Notes: generated by a model not told the origin, from the letters alone. A stretch of DNA of 64,000 nt from Enterococcus rotai (GCF_001465345.1 NZ_CP013655.1:3128425-3192424), one strand, 5' to 3'. Counted from the stretch's first letter, positions 49,620 through 58,997 are shown. Numbers and translations are program-made.

Positions 49620-50345
49620 TTACTTTAACAAGCCTTGAATTTGCAAGAGTTGATCTGTAAGCATTGGAGGTTCAGTAGCAAAGAAATCGGAAATTTTTTG
49701 ACTCCAGCGTTTGGTTTCTCGTGCTTCTGCAAAGTTTTCCATCGTTTGATCGTATTCTTCAATCAATTGATACACATATGGTTGGTACTTATTATAATGA
49801 ATGACAGTTGTCTCTGGTAAGCGTGGTTTGACCTGCATTTCTACGATTGGTTGTCCAATACTTAACCCAAATAGTGGAAATGTATGTTCCGGTAGTTCTA
49901 GTAATCTGCTAATTTCTTTTCCATGTTTGCGAATACTTCCGACGACGACAGATCCTAACCCGAAGCTTTCCGCAGCAATGACTGCATTTTCGAGTGCTAA
50001 GGCGGCATCTGTTGTTGCTAAGATAACTGGTTCGATACTTTCATTTATAGGGTAAGTGCTATCATATGCTTCACTGACCATCTTCGAACGATGGAGATCT
50101 CCAATAAAAAGTAAAAAAACCGAACTTTTCTTGATTTGAGGATTCCCTGGATTCCATTCTACTAACTGTTCACGGATTTGCTTGTCTTGAAGTACGATAA
50201 TACTGTAAAATTGACCATTCATCCAACTAGGTGCCTGTCTTGCCGCATCTAATATTGCTTGTAATTGAGCTTGAGGTATAACATAATTTTCGTCAAAATC
50301 ACGATAACTGCGGCGATTTTGTAATAATTCAATCGTTTGATTCAT
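49620..50345 (-). CDS. Nitroreductase family protein (NfrA/NfsA-like)
   Basis: FMN-dependent NADPH oxidoreductase. The 241-residue protein shows the flavin motif RRSYRDFDE (about 12-20), AARQAPSWMNGQFYSIIVLQ (about 34-53), and AAESFGLGSVVVGSIRKHG (about 124-142), with SIGQPIVEMQVKPRLP after it. Substrate not predictable. GGAGGG precedes the start. It is separated by 31 bases from the MocR gene and may be co-transcribed with it. Confidence 0.92.
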   Translation of the reverse strand: MNQTIELLQNRRSYRDFDENYVIPQAQLQAILDAARQAPSWMNGQFYSIIVLQDKQIREQLVEWNPGNPQIKKSSVFLLFIGDLHRSKMVSEAYDSTYPINESIEPVILATTDAALALENAVIAAESFGLGSVVVGSIRKHGKEISRLLELPEHTFPLFGLSIGQPIVEMQVKPRLPETTVIHYNKYQPYVYQLIEEYDQTMENFAEARETKRWSQKISDFFATEPPMLTDQLLQIQGLLK

Positions 50346-50376
50346 AATAGCGAATCCCTCCTTTTTTTCTATTTTA

Positions 50377-51819
50377 TCATAGTCTGTTTGAGTCCATACT
50401 CATTTTTTTAGTTATCTCTCGTAATTTCGTTTCAAATAGTGGGAAATTTGTTTCATCTACTCTAGAAAAATTGATCCGAATACTGTCTTGATTTTCACTA
50501 AAAAAGAAACTAGGGGCAATCAATAATCTTTCTTGTAAAAAAATAGCCCAGTCTTTTTGTTCTAGTTTCCCCTGCTTCCATTTTGCCCAAATATAAAAAC
50601 CACCCTCTGGCATCGTAACTTCCCATTCTGGTAATTGATCTAGTAGTTGAAATACAGCTTTTCCTCTTTGTTCTAACTTTTGTTTCAGAGACAAAACCTT
50701 AGTCGGAAAATTTTCATCAGTTAGCGCTAAATTTGCTAATAACTGCGGAAAGATACTTAATGAAAAATCCATCATTTTTCTAGCCTCAGCTAACTGTTGA
50801 TTAACAGAGGTGGGCGCACTTAACCAGCCAATTTTGGTTGTCGAACCAAGAATCTTTGAAAGCGAGCCGATATAGAGCACATTTTCTGGATCTAATTTTT
50901 TTAACGGCTGAATTTTATCTGAGGGAACAAAATTTAATTTAGCAAAAACATCATCTTCTAAAATCGGTATTTGGTAGTTTTGACAAAGTTCAACAAGTGC
51001 TTTTCTACGTTTCATCGACATTGTTTTACCGGTAGGATTTTGAAATGACGGATTGACCATAACCATCTTGACTCGATGTTGACGAATCACTTTTTCCAAT
51101 GAGAGCAGATCGATACCTTCTTGATCCATATTCACTCCGTAAAGGCGGATCCCGGCTGCTTGAAAAATGGGTAGCGCATAAAGAAAAGATGGGTCTTCAA
51201 TTGCAACGCTGTCACCCGATTGCAACAGTACTTGCAAAATCAAGAATAGTGCTTGCTGTGCACCAGAAGTAATCAAAAGGCTTTCTGGAGAAAGAGAAAA
51301 GCCATATTCCTTTTCCGTTTCATTACTAATTGCTTGTCGCAAAGGATAATAGCCTAGATCATCTTGTTGTTCTTCTTCTAAAAAATGTTTCCAGGTCAGT
51401 GGTGGAAATGAAAAACTCGGAATTAGATCTAATGGTAATTCACCTGTATACAAATCTAAAACGTCATGATCAGACTGTTTGATCAATCTTTCGATCTGTT
51501 CTGTGTATGGATCAACTTTAGCAAATACATTTTGTTCTAGATAACGACGCCAGTCCGTTCTTGGCGTGGTGCTAATGCCCCATTTCCCTTCATTAACAAT
51601 TGTACCGCTTCCTTGTTTTCTGACGATCCAACCTAGTGCAACCAATTCGTCTAAAGCATGAACGACTGTAGAGCGATTGACTTGAAAGTAAGCGGCTAGT
51701 TTTCTTTCTGAAGGTAAACGTTCGCCGGGAAGTAGGTCACCGTTTTTTATGTAGCTTAAAATTAGTTCGATAATACTTACGTAGACTGGTACGCCTTTTT
51801 CTTTTTTTAGTGACCACAT
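50377..51819 (-). CDS. MocR-type regulator (GntR HTH plus aminotransferase fold), PdxR-like
   Basis: A 480-residue fusion of an N-terminal GntR winged helix (PGERLPSERKLAAYFQVNRS, about 36-55) and an aminotransferase class I/II fold that binds PLP (SGAQQALFLILQVLLQSG; the PLP lysine in YIGSLSKILGSTTKIGWLSA). MocR proteins sense pyridoxal phosphate or amino acids. The divergent neighbours are a pyridoxine kinase and a vitamin-type ECF S component, so a PdxR role in B6 salvage is likely (inference). AGGAGG precedes the ATG. Two 44-base repeats lie upstream. Confidence 0.88.
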   Translation of the reverse strand: MWSLKKEKGVPVYVSIIELILSYIKNGDLLPGERLPSERKLAAYFQVNRSTVVHALDELVALGWIVRKQGSGTIVNEGKWGISTTPRTDWRRYLEQNVFAKVDPYTEQIERLIKQSDHDVLDLYTGELPLDLIPSFSFPPLTWKHFLEEEQQDDLGYYPLRQAISNETEKEYGFSLSPESLLITSGAQQALFLILQVLLQSGDSVAIEDPSFLYALPIFQAAGIRLYGVNMDQEGIDLLSLEKVIRQHRVKMVMVNPSFQNPTGKTMSMKRRKALVELCQNYQIPILEDDVFAKLNFVPSDKIQPLKKLDPENVLYIGSLSKILGSTTKIGWLSAPTSVNQQLAEARKMMDFSLSIFPQLLANLALTDENFPTKVLSLKQKLEQRGKAVFQLLDQLPEWEVTMPEGGFYIWAKWKQGKLEQKDWAIFLQERLLIAPSFFFSENQDSIRINFSRVDETNFPLFETKLREITKKMSMDSNRL

Positions 51820-51875
51820 GGTTTTGCCTCCTGTATTTTATTTGGTAGTTTAAAAGTACAACTCTTATTTTGATT

Positions 51876-51919
51876 GTCTTGTACTGCTCAACATCAAATC
51901 ACTTCGTTCTTTGTGTTTC
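51876..51919 (-). repeat. 44-bp direct repeat, copy 1 (block B-like)
   Basis: Identical over 44 bases to 51944-51987, period 68. The minus-strand sequence resembles block B: GAAACACA at one end, GATGTTGA in the middle, then AGTACAAG. Confidence 0.9.
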
Positions 51920-51943
51920 AATGGATCAACTCTCCCTTTGCTC

Positions 51944-51987
51944 GTCTTGTACTGCTCAACATCAAATCACTTCGTTCTTTGTGTTTC
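51944..51987 (-). repeat. 44-bp direct repeat, copy 2 (block B-like)
   Basis: Second identical copy. Both lie between the divergent MocR gene and the pyridoxine kinase gene, in the orientation of the MocR gene. Confidence 0.9.
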
Positions 51988-52091
51988 GCAGCAATTGGAT
52001 GACCTGAAAATAACCCAATTGGCTGTTTTTGTCAACTGATGTTTGTTTTACAATACGTATATCAAAATATTTTCTGAATAGAGGTTGAAAG

Positions 52092-52916
52092 ATGATCAAA
52101 AAAGTATTAACAGTTGCTGGTTCTGATTCTAGCGGCGGTGCAGGAATTCAAGCGGATTTAAAAACGTTTGAGGAGTATGGAACATTTGGTTTTTCAGCTT
52201 TAACTAGCATTGTAACCATGGATCCTGATGAAGGGTGGAGTCATTTAGTAACACCAATCGAGCCTGATTTAGTAGAAAAGCAATTGAAAACTATTTTTGC
52301 GGGCGGCGCTCTTGATGCGATGAAAACAGGGATGCTTGGAACAATCGAAGCGATTGAAATCACTCGCACTTATATTGATAAATTTGCTATGGATAATATT
52401 GTGATCGATCCAGTTATGGCTTGTAAAGGGACTAGTGAATTATTACAACCAGAAAATGTGGCAGCGATGACTCGTTTACTTTTACCAAAAGCAACTGTGA
52501 CCACGCCTAATTTAGTTGAAGCAGGGATTTTATCTGGAATGGGTGATTTGACTTCCATCGACCAAATGAAAGAAGCTGCTAAAAAGATTCTTGATTTAGG
52601 ACCAAAAAATGTTGTCATCAAAGGTGGCCACCGCTTAAAAACGGATAAGGCCGTCGACCTTTTTTATGATGGAACTGATTTTACTATTTTTGAAAGTGAA
52701 CTATTTTCAACTGATTATAATCACGGAGCAGGATGTACGTTCGCTGCTGCAGTAACTGCTGGTCTTGCCAAAGGTTATTCAGTTGTTGAAGCCGTTGCCT
52801 TAGCTAAAAAATTCGTAGCTGCAGCAATTAAAAATGGACAAAAAATCAATCCATTTCTTGGGCATGTCTGGCATGGTGCATACAATCATGCTTCCGACAG
52901 AATGACCGAAAATTAA
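52092..52916 (+). CDS. pdxK: Pyridoxine/hydroxymethylpyrimidine kinase (PdxK/ThiD type)
   Basis: Ribokinase-fold kinase. The 274-residue protein begins VLTVAGSDSSGGAGIQADLK, with TGMLGTIEAIEI, DPVMACKGTSELL, VIKGGHRLKTDKAVDLFYDG and the anion-hole DYNHGAGCTFAAAVTAGLAK (about 211-230). Enzymes of this Firmicute type phosphorylate pyridoxine, pyridoxal and pyridoxamine. The pairing with an ECF S component and a MocR regulator favours B6 over thiamin. GAGGTTG precedes the ATG. Confidence 0.9.
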   Translation: MIKKVLTVAGSDSSGGAGIQADLKTFEEYGTFGFSALTSIVTMDPDEGWSHLVTPIEPDLVEKQLKTIFAGGALDAMKTGMLGTIEAIEITRTYIDKFAMDNIVIDPVMACKGTSELLQPENVAAMTRLLLPKATVTTPNLVEAGILSGMGDLTSIDQMKEAAKKILDLGPKNVVIKGGHRLKTDKAVDLFYDGTDFTIFESELFSTDYNHGAGCTFAAAVTAGLAKGYSVVEAVALAKKFVAAAIKNGQKINPFLGHVWHGAYNHASDRMTEN

Positions 52917-52927
52917 GGAGCGATCAA

Positions 52928-53476
52928 ATGAATAAACAAAGTTCAACAACGTCTATTGTGCTAGTTGGTTTATTTGCAGCCTTAACCGTTCTTGGCACAA
53001 TGATCAAAATCCCTATGCCTACTGGCGCTTTTGCTCATTTAGGCAATTCTGTTTTATTGTTAGCCGTTCTTTTGATTGGTTATAAAAAAGGCGCTTTAGC
53101 TGGTGGCTTAGGTTTTGCAATTTTTGATGTTTTAAATGGCTTTGCCGCTGAAGCACCTTATTTTATTCTAGAAAGTTTTATTGTTGGCGGTGCTGCTGCT
53201 TTGGTTATTTGGTTTTTCCACCATAATCTCGATGCTATTTGGAAAATCATTGTGATAGCTACAGTAACCGGCTTTGCTAAAATCATTATGACTCAAATTA
53301 AGAATACTGTGATGGGCCTCTTAGCTGGTGCTGATGTTAATGTGGCTTTTGCAAGCGCCCTATCAAAATTACCTGCAACATTTATTAATGTAGTTACGAC
53401 AATTGTGATTGTAACGCTCGCTTATTTCCCATTGAAAAAAGCAATGGACGTCATTTTTACAAGGCAATCATTTTAG
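52928..53476 (+). CDS. ECF transporter S component, probably for a B6 vitamer (PdxU-like)
   Basis: A 182-residue membrane protein with five or six hydrophobic segments. Its first segment (TSIVLVGLFAALTVLGTMIK) and GAFAHLGNSVLLLAVLLIGY resemble substrate-binding S components that share the EcfAAT energising module. It starts 11 bases after pdxK, so pyridoxine is the likely cargo (inference from context). The ATG has AAGGAGCG upstream. Confidence 0.82.
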   Translation: MNKQSSTTSIVLVGLFAALTVLGTMIKIPMPTGAFAHLGNSVLLLAVLLIGYKKGALAGGLGFAIFDVLNGFAAEAPYFILESFIVGGAAALVIWFFHHNLDAIWKIIVIATVTGFAKIIMTQIKNTVMGLLAGADVNVAFASALSKLPATFINVVTTIVIVTLAYFPLKKAMDVIFTRQSF

Positions 53477-53486
53477 AGAACCAAAC

Positions 53487-53537
53487 AAAAAAACTTCGCC
53501 TAATTTGGTAAAATAACCAACTTAAGCGAAGTTTTTC
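53487..53537. terminator. Bidirectional terminator between pdxU-type and HAAS genes
   Basis: The stem AAACTTCGC/GCGAAGTTT encloses a second small TTGGT/ACCAA hairpin, with A-run and T-run on the two flanks. It serves convergent genes. Confidence 0.8.
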
Positions 53538-54511
53538 TATTTATCATTAGTAAAAATGCTTTCAAGCACCCAAAAAATGATTCCTGAAACTGGGAAAATC
53601 ACCCAGTTTATTCCCCAATTTCCTAATAGTAACCCCTGACATACAAAGATTCCTACAATAATCGGCCAGTAGATTTTTTCCAACGTTTCAAACCATGCAG
53701 GTCTTCTGCTATTTCGTTCTGCTATTGCTTTAGGACCTGGCTTTCCATCATCTGAAATAAAATAGGTTTGTTCTAGCATTTTAGTGAAACTTCCCATGAT
53801 CACGCCTCCAAAGATAAAAAAGAAGACACCAAAGGAAGCCAACACTAAAAGACAAGCAATACCAAAAAATTCTGCGCCATACAATGTTTCGAAAAAGACA
53901 ACAGGTATTACAGATAAAATACACAACACCACTCCAGCAACCATACAGAAAATAAAGGAGCGCTGAAACAGTTCTTTTCTCTTTTTCATTTCGTTTTTAA
54001 CTTGAATCGAAATCAAGCGATCATCCAATTTTTTACTTGTATTAGCGATAGTTGTGCCTGCAATGATAAATAACGGAACGCCAATTGCTGCTCCTAAGAA
54101 AATAAACAACAGCCCGAAGCCCTCTGCAACGCCTTCACCATATAATTCTATACTAACAAAAAAGGCTGCTGCTCCTAACATAATAAACGCCACACCTAAA
54201 CCGATCATTGTCGCAGCTCTATGATACACTTTAAGAAAATCAACTGATTCGTCAATAGTGATTTCATTTAATTCGTAGCCCTTCTCATCAATAAATTCTT
54301 GTTTAATATTCATTTCTTCCAATAGTTCATCGATTGAACCAAATTCTGCAATCACGCCGCCGATTGCTTCGTTCTCGGATTTTCCTTGACCTTTCAAATC
54401 TTCATATCGGTCTTCGGCACTAGCTAATAGATCTTCCTTCAATTGTTTCGTTTGGCTTGTTTCTGCTACTCCCAAAAATAAACTGTCAATATAATCCCTG
54501 ATTGTTTTCAT
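53537..54511 (-). CDS. HAAS-domain (DUF1700-like) membrane protein
   Basis: A 324-residue protein. The N-terminal 75 residues form a soluble helical HAAS-type domain (RDYIDSLFLGV, LLASAEDRYEDLKGQGKSEN, IGGVIAEFGSIDELLEEM). About six membrane segments follow (about 100-315). Such proteins are typically encoded with a PadR-type repressor, as here (1-base overlap), and the HAAS domain is thought to interact with that repressor or with a membrane partner. Function otherwise unknown. Confidence 0.85.
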   Translation of the reverse strand: MKTIRDYIDSLFLGVAETSQTKQLKEDLLASAEDRYEDLKGQGKSENEAIGGVIAEFGSIDELLEEMNIKQEFIDEKGYELNEITIDESVDFLKVYHRAATMIGLGVAFIMLGAAAFFVSIELYGEGVAEGFGLLFIFLGAAIGVPLFIIAGTTIANTSKKLDDRLISIQVKNEMKKRKELFQRSFIFCMVAGVVLCILSVIPVVFFETLYGAEFFGIACLLVLASFGVFFFIFGGVIMGSFTKMLEQTYFISDDGKPGPKAIAERNSRRPAWFETLEKIYWPIIVGIFVCQGLLLGNWGINWVIFPVSGIIFWVLESIFTNDK

Positions 54512-54840
54512 TACTTTTCCTCCTTGATGAAGCGTTCAACCACTTTTTTTGTAAGTGTCCACTCCGCTATCTTTTCCTCTAAATAGGTTTGTCCAGATGT
54601 TGTGATTTTATAGTATGTTCTTTTTTTTCCATGTGTGATTTGACCTGGAAAAGAGGCTATAAATCCATTTTTTTCTAAACGATTAAAGGCTGAATACAGT
54701 GTCGTTTCTTTAATTGAATAGTTATTCTCAGAAATTTCTGTGATTCTTTTAGAAATGGCATAGCCGTATGAATCACCTTCCTGCAATACAGACAAGATAA
54801 ATGTATCGTTATAGCCTCTGATTGCATCACTTCCGATCAT
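54511..54840 (-). CDS. PadR family transcriptional regulator
   Basis: A 109-residue winged helix: DTFILSVLQEGDSYGYAISK (N-terminal), ETTLYSAFNRLEKNGFIASF (recognition) and the GKKRTYYKITTSGQTYLEEK wing. Small PadR subfamily 1. It begins about 50 bases downstream of a promoter overlaid by a long dyad (54878-54915), so autorepression is likely. It shares one base with the next gene. Confidence 0.93.
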   Translation of the reverse strand: MIGSDAIRGYNDTFILSVLQEGDSYGYAISKRITEISENNYSIKETTLYSAFNRLEKNGFIASFPGQITHGKKRTYYKITTSGQTYLEEKIAEWTLTKKVVERFIKEEK

Positions 54841-54877
54841 TGAATCACCTCCGATTACTCCATCTGATGTACTACGT

Positions 54878-54920
54878 CTGTCGTTGTAATTATCATAGCA
54901 CGATTACTACGACAGGTAAA
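54878..54920 (-). promoter_or_regulatory. padR promoter with overlapping dyad operator
   Basis: The minus strand has TTTACC (-35, 54915-54920), a 17-base spacer and TATGAT (-10, 54892-54897). Over it lies a dyad: CTGTCGTnGTAAT and its exact complement ATTACnACGACAG, separated by 12 bases (54878-54915). A repressor bound here would block RNA polymerase. Confidence 0.75.
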
Positions 54921-54937
54921 GTAAAAATAATCAAAAT

Positions 54938-54969
54938 AAAAAAGAAGCGTAAAATACGCTCCTTTTTTA
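54938..54969. terminator. Terminator between guaC and padR
   Basis: Stem AAAGGAGCGTA/TACGCTTCTTT (minus-strand reading, one mismatch) with A- and T-runs either side. It ends guaC. Confidence 0.75.
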
Positions 54970-55043
54970 TTGCAAAATCCAGCGGCTGATTGCTGAGTTG
55001 ATGATACGCAATGCTTGGTGATCAAAGGAAGAGAACTCTTTGA

Positions 55044-56021
55044 TTAAATTGTATCACCATTAAATATTGAATTTTTAACGATCACATAGTCTACCTTACG
55101 AATCGCTTCAAGATCACGGCCACCAGCATATGAAATGGAAGACTGTAAATCTTGCTGCATTTCTACTAGCGTATCCGCCAAACTACCTTTATGCTGAATC
55201 CAGATTTTCTTTCCTTCAACATTTTTCTTTTCACCCTTTTGAAACTCAGAAGCACTACCGAAGTATTCTTTATAAACAACCCCGTTTTCTACTTTTGTTT
55301 CACCTGGTGATTCCTCATGACCTGCAAATAATGAGCCAATCATCACCATCGTTGCGCCAAAGCGTACTGATTTTGCTACATCACCTGGCGTACGAATCCC
55401 GCCATCAGCAATAATTGGTTTTCTAGCTGCTTTTGCACACCAACGTAGTGCTGCTAATTGCCAACCGCCAGTTCCAAATCCTGTCTTGATTTTAGTGATA
55501 CAAACTTTACCAGGACCAATGCCGACTTTTGTTGCATCTGCTCCTGCATTTTCTAGCTCACGAACCGCTTCAGGTGTTCCCACATTACCAGCGATAACGA
55601 ACGTTTCTGGTAAATGTTTTTTCAAATGCTGAATCATATTGATTACGGCATTTGAATGACCATGTGCAATATCGATCGTTACATAATCAGGAACCAAATT
55701 ACGTTTAGCTAATTCTTCTACAAACCCATACTCCGCTTCCTTTACACCTACACTGATAGATGTGATCAAGCCTTTGGCATTCATTTTTTCGATAAATGGA
55801 ATACGTGCATTTTCATCGAAACGATGCATAATATAAAAATAATTATTTTTAGCTAAAAATTCTGCAATTTCATCATCAATGATCGTCTGCATATTCGCAG
55901 GTACCACTGGCATTTTAAAGGTATGTTTCCCTAATTTTACAACTGTATCACATTCTGAACGACTGCTCACGATACACTTATTTGGGATCAACTGGACATC
56001 TTCGTAATCAAAAACTTTCAT
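55044..56021 (-). CDS. guaC: GMP reductase
   Basis: NADPH-dependent deamination of GMP to IMP. The 325-residue TIM barrel has the GMP loop [20 protein letters not shown] with the catalytic Cys, [20 protein letters not shown], and [15 protein letters not shown]. It is distinguished from IMP dehydrogenase by the lack of CBS domains and by this loop. I chose the ATG at 56021 ([11 protein letters not shown]), which has AGGAGG upstream. Three PurR-box-like sites and a promoter precede it. Confidence 0.95.
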   Translation of the reverse strand: MKVFDYEDVQLIPNKCIVSSRSECDTVVKLGKHTFKMPVVPANMQTIIDDEIAEFLAKNNYFYIMHRFDENARIPFIEKMNAKGLITSISVGVKEAEYGFVEELAKRNLVPDYVTIDIAHGHSNAVINMIQHLKKHLPETFVIAGNVGTPEAVRELENAGADATKVGIGPGKVCITKIKTGFGTGGWQLAALRWCAKAARKPIIADGGIRTPGDVAKSVRFGATMVMIGSLFAGHEESPGETKVENGVVYKEYFGSASEFQKGEKKNVEGKKIWIQHKGSLADTLVEMQQDLQSSISYAGGRDLEAIRKVDYVIVKNSIFNGDTI

Positions 56022-56066
56022 ACTGTATTGCCTCCTAATAGGTTCTAATAAAAACACGCAAAAACA

Positions 56067-56091
56067 CGAACATTAAACCATTAATAGTTCG
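56067..56091. promoter_or_regulatory. PurR-box-like inverted pair before guaC
   Basis: CGAACATT on the plus strand (56067-56074) faces CGAACTAT on the minus strand (56084-56091). These match the core CGAACWWT of Firmicute PurR boxes. They lie in the early transcribed region after the guaC promoter. A third match (CGAACAAT, minus strand 56176-56183) lies further upstream. Confidence 0.55.
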
Positions 56092-56111
56092 CATTTTCAA
56101 GCACCTATGTC

Positions 56112-56140
56112 AATTTACACCATCCATTTGTAAATGTCAA
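56112..56140 (-). promoter_or_regulatory. Promoter of guaC
   Basis: The minus strand has TTGACA (56135-56140), a 17-base spacer and TAAATT (56112-56117). Confidence 0.65.
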
Positions 56141-56192
56141 AGGTAAATGCCGAAAAACACATAAACTAAAAGGGTATTGTTCGTGTTTTGAT

Positions 56193-56214
56193 TCAAAAAA
56201 GATTTCCGTCTTTT
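56193..56214. terminator. Terminator-like hairpin after the purine permease gene
   Basis: The minus strand pairs AAAAAGA with TCTTTTT around CGGAAA, one base after the permease stop. The stem is A-T rich and weak. Confidence 0.45.
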
Positions 56215-57585
56215 TTAGACAGCCTTTATTTCTTTCTGTTTCGTTATTTGTTCTTCAATTTTTTCTTCAGGTAAAAGACGATTTAACAGAATTGCAGCAA
56301 TCGATGCTGTTGCAACTGATGAACCAAATAGATATTGTAAAAATGATGGGAGTGATTGAATAAATTCTTTAGGAATCAAGGTCAACGCCAAGGTTAAGAT
56401 CATTGGAATCGCAATCACATACATGGCTTTTTCATTGATTTCAACTTCTTTGATGACTTTCATCCCACTAATCGAAATGATTCCGCAAACAATCACAAAA
56501 ACGCCACCGATCACAGGTGCCGGAATTGAAGAAATCAAAGTCGATAACTTTCCAGATAAACCAAATACGATAAACCATGCGCCAGCCGCTACAAATACTT
56601 TTTTACTTGCAACTCCTGTAATCGAAATAATCCCAGCATTCGTAGAATAGCCCGTTACTGGTGTTGTTCCCAACATGGATGAGATCAGGCAGCCGATTCC
56701 TTCTCCGACCACTCCGCGATTGATATTTTCATCTGTTAAAGGTTCTTCACAAACATTGCTGACTGCAAACCAAGTTCCTGTCGTTTCAGCCATTAATACA
56801 ACATAAATAATGATCATCGTCAAAATTGAAGACAGATCAAATGAAAAGTGAAAATCTACAAACGGCACTTGAGGAACACTTGCTAGCGGTGCATTCTTAA
56901 CTTGAGATAAATCAAGGATTCCCATAAACTGTGCTGCTAAACAGCCAATAACCAAAGCTAAAATCACAGAAGATATTCGGAAAATCCGCCCTTTCCCAGG
57001 AAATTGCGATCCGATCATCGCAAACAACACAAGTGAAACAGCTGCAATCACTGCCAATAAAATATTTTGACCTAAATCTCCAGATGCCATGAAAACATTG
57101 TCATTCAACGCTACCGGCATTAATGATAAGCCGACAATAAAAATAATAGTGCCACCGACGATGGGCGGTACAAAAGCTTTGATCAAACGATTAAAAATAC
57201 CTGTTAATCCTAAAATAATGACTAAGACGGCCCCGATCAAACTAGCGCCTAAAACAGTCCCCCAGCCGTTTCCATTTTGATTATTTGCAAAATAAATCCC
57301 TGCAATAGCGCCAATTGGAATAAAAGACGGTCCTTGTGCTACGGGTAATTTCATGCAAAAGTAAGATTGAATGATCGTTGCAACCCCTGCAGCGATGAAA
57401 GTAGCCTGAATAAGTGCAGATGATTCTTTGGTTGTCAAACCAATAATCGATGCAATAATAAACGGCACAACATAGACATCCATTGCTAAAACATGTTGGA
57501 TTCCTAAAAGTGCTGACTGTCCAATCGATAGATCATCATTGGGTCCTACGGTTAATTTGGATGTTTTCACTTGATTTTCTGTCAT
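56215..57585 (-). CDS. pbuX: NCS2 family purine (xanthine/guanine) permease
   Basis: A 456-residue permease with about 12-14 membrane segments. NCS2 marks are the early GIQHVLAMDVYVVPFIIASI, the QGPSFIPIGAIAGIYF segment and ETTGTWFAVSNVCEEPL in the middle. The substrate is a purine base by context: it lies eight bases after guanine deaminase and before guaC. The symbol follows that context and is not proven. I chose the ATG at 57585 (MTENQVKTS); a GTG 12 bases upstream is too close to the AGGTG site. Confidence 0.88.
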   Translation of the reverse strand: MTENQVKTSKLTVGPNDDLSIGQSALLGIQHVLAMDVYVVPFIIASIIGLTTKESSALIQATFIAAGVATIIQSYFCMKLPVAQGPSFIPIGAIAGIYFANNQNGNGWGTVLGASLIGAVLVIILGLTGIFNRLIKAFVPPIVGGTIIFIVGLSLMPVALNDNVFMASGDLGQNILLAVIAAVSLVLFAMIGSQFPGKGRIFRISSVILALVIGCLAAQFMGILDLSQVKNAPLASVPQVPFVDFHFSFDLSSILTMIIIYVVLMAETTGTWFAVSNVCEEPLTDENINRGVVGEGIGCLISSMLGTTPVTGYSTNAGIISITGVASKKVFVAAGAWFIVFGLSGKLSTLISSIPAPVIGGVFVIVCGIISISGMKVIKEVEINEKAMYVIAIPMILTLALTLIPKEFIQSLPSFLQYLFGSSVATASIAAILLNRLLPEEKIEEQITKQKEIKAV

Positions 57586-57593
57586 TTTACTTT

Positions 57594-58964
57594 TCACACC
57601 TCTAGCTCTTTTTTATTTTTATCATGAACTTTTCTTCCTTGAATCCAAACTTCATCAATGTTTTTAGGTCGAGATAAATACAGAATTTTTTGAAAAATAG
57701 TCATTAAAGGTTCTTCTTCTGAAAAAATAGGTAACTCTTTACTGTCAATAATTTGAATATCCCATGCATAGTCAACAGCAATTTTTCCAATTGGCAGACT
57801 TAGTGATTCACCACCACCAGCAGTTGCGAGATAAAAAGCTTCATTCAAGGTAATACTTGACCCAGAAACCCCACGTTTTTCACTGCAACAACTTTTATCT
57901 ACGCCATCTTCTAACATTCTAGAAGACATTACTGCTTGTCGAATATTGTCAAATAAACTTGGAGAAAACCCGCCAGAAATATCACTTCCTAGACCTACTT
58001 CTACTTGATGTTCATGTAATAATTTAGCAACTGGAGTAACGGCATTACCAAAGTATGCATTGGAAATCGGACAATGAGCAACTGCCGTCCCTTTCTCAGC
58101 AAATAACTTCATATCTTCATCGGAAAGGAAGCCACAATGGGCCATCACTGATTTTTCTGTCATTAACCCAAAATCATTTAAAGCAAATGCATCATTTTTT
58201 CCAAAACGCTCTTGCACAAAAGTATGCGCCCAATCGCTCTCACTACAATGTGATTGAATGTGAACATCATATTTAGCGGCTAAAGCACCTAATCCTTTCA
58301 AAGAGTCGTCAGTACAACTTGGAATAAATCGGGGAGTGACAACTGGATATACTCCTTGTGGTGTTTTTTTATTCAATTCTAATACTTCTTGAATAAATAA
58401 TTCTGTTTCTTCAAGAGCTACAGCCGTCGTTGCATCTCGATAGTAAGCAGGATTTTGTTCTAGATCGTCCATCACAACTTTACCCACTAAGCCTCTTTGA
58501 CCTTTTTCACTGCAAATTTCTGCCAAGCGTCGACTTGCTTCTCGATGAACCGTGGCAAAATACAAAGCAGTTGTTGTCCCATTTTTGATCAACTTAGTCA
58601 CTAAATCCGAATAGACGGTTTCGGCAAAGTCTCCATCAGCAAATTTTGCTTCTAACGGAAAGGTGTACGTGTTGAGCCAGTCATATAATGGCAAATCAAG
58701 CGCCGTACCAGCTTGTGCCCACTGTGGAGCATGGATATGAAGATCGATAAATCCGGGTAAGATATATTGATCTGGCGCCAATTCTTGAAATTTATTTTTT
58801 GCCGAATACTCTTCAATAATCTGATCATATTCTTCTGATTCTGGGGCAATAATCTTGCCGATTACACCTGTTTCTGAAATACAAAATAGACAGTTTTCAA
58901 ATGTGTTAACATTTTTTGGATCAACACTTGAAAATGCAGTTCCTTTTACAACAAAATTAAACAA
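57594..58964 (-). CDS. guaD: Guanine deaminase
   Basis: Amidohydrolase converting guanine to xanthine. The 456-residue protein has the metal motif GFIDLHIHAPQWAQAG (about 71-86), the later ligands in VHIQSHCSES and VMAHCGFL, and the catalytic Asp in VGLGSDISGGFSPSL (about 329-343). It starts with TTG behind AAGGGAG. It forms a unit with the permease. Upstream are a TATAAT -10 box and two weaker PurR-box-like sites. Confidence 0.94.
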   Translation of the reverse strand: MFNFVVKGTAFSSVDPKNVNTFENCLFCISETGVIGKIIAPESEEYDQIIEEYSAKNKFQELAPDQYILPGFIDLHIHAPQWAQAGTALDLPLYDWLNTYTFPLEAKFADGDFAETVYSDLVTKLIKNGTTTALYFATVHREASRRLAEICSEKGQRGLVGKVVMDDLEQNPAYYRDATTAVALEETELFIQEVLELNKKTPQGVYPVVTPRFIPSCTDDSLKGLGALAAKYDVHIQSHCSESDWAHTFVQERFGKNDAFALNDFGLMTEKSVMAHCGFLSDEDMKLFAEKGTAVAHCPISNAYFGNAVTPVAKLLHEHQVEVGLGSDISGGFSPSLFDNIRQAVMSSRMLEDGVDKSCCSEKRGVSGSSITLNEAFYLATAGGGESLSLPIGKIAVDYAWDIQIIDSKELPIFSEEEPLMTIFQKILYLSRPKNIDEVWIQGRKVHDKNKKELEV

Positions 58965-58997
58965 AATAAGGGCTCCCTTCGTAACGATACAAAGAGT

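Noticed and set aside
51876-51987. Two identical 44-bp repeats that could be read as a tiny CRISPR array
   Set aside because: Only two copies with a 24-base gap, no cas genes, and the sequence belongs to the dispersed block B family.
56041-56214. Purine riboswitch before guaC
   Set aside because: The conserved loop sequences of the guanine aptamer are absent; the palindromic parts fit PurR boxes instead.
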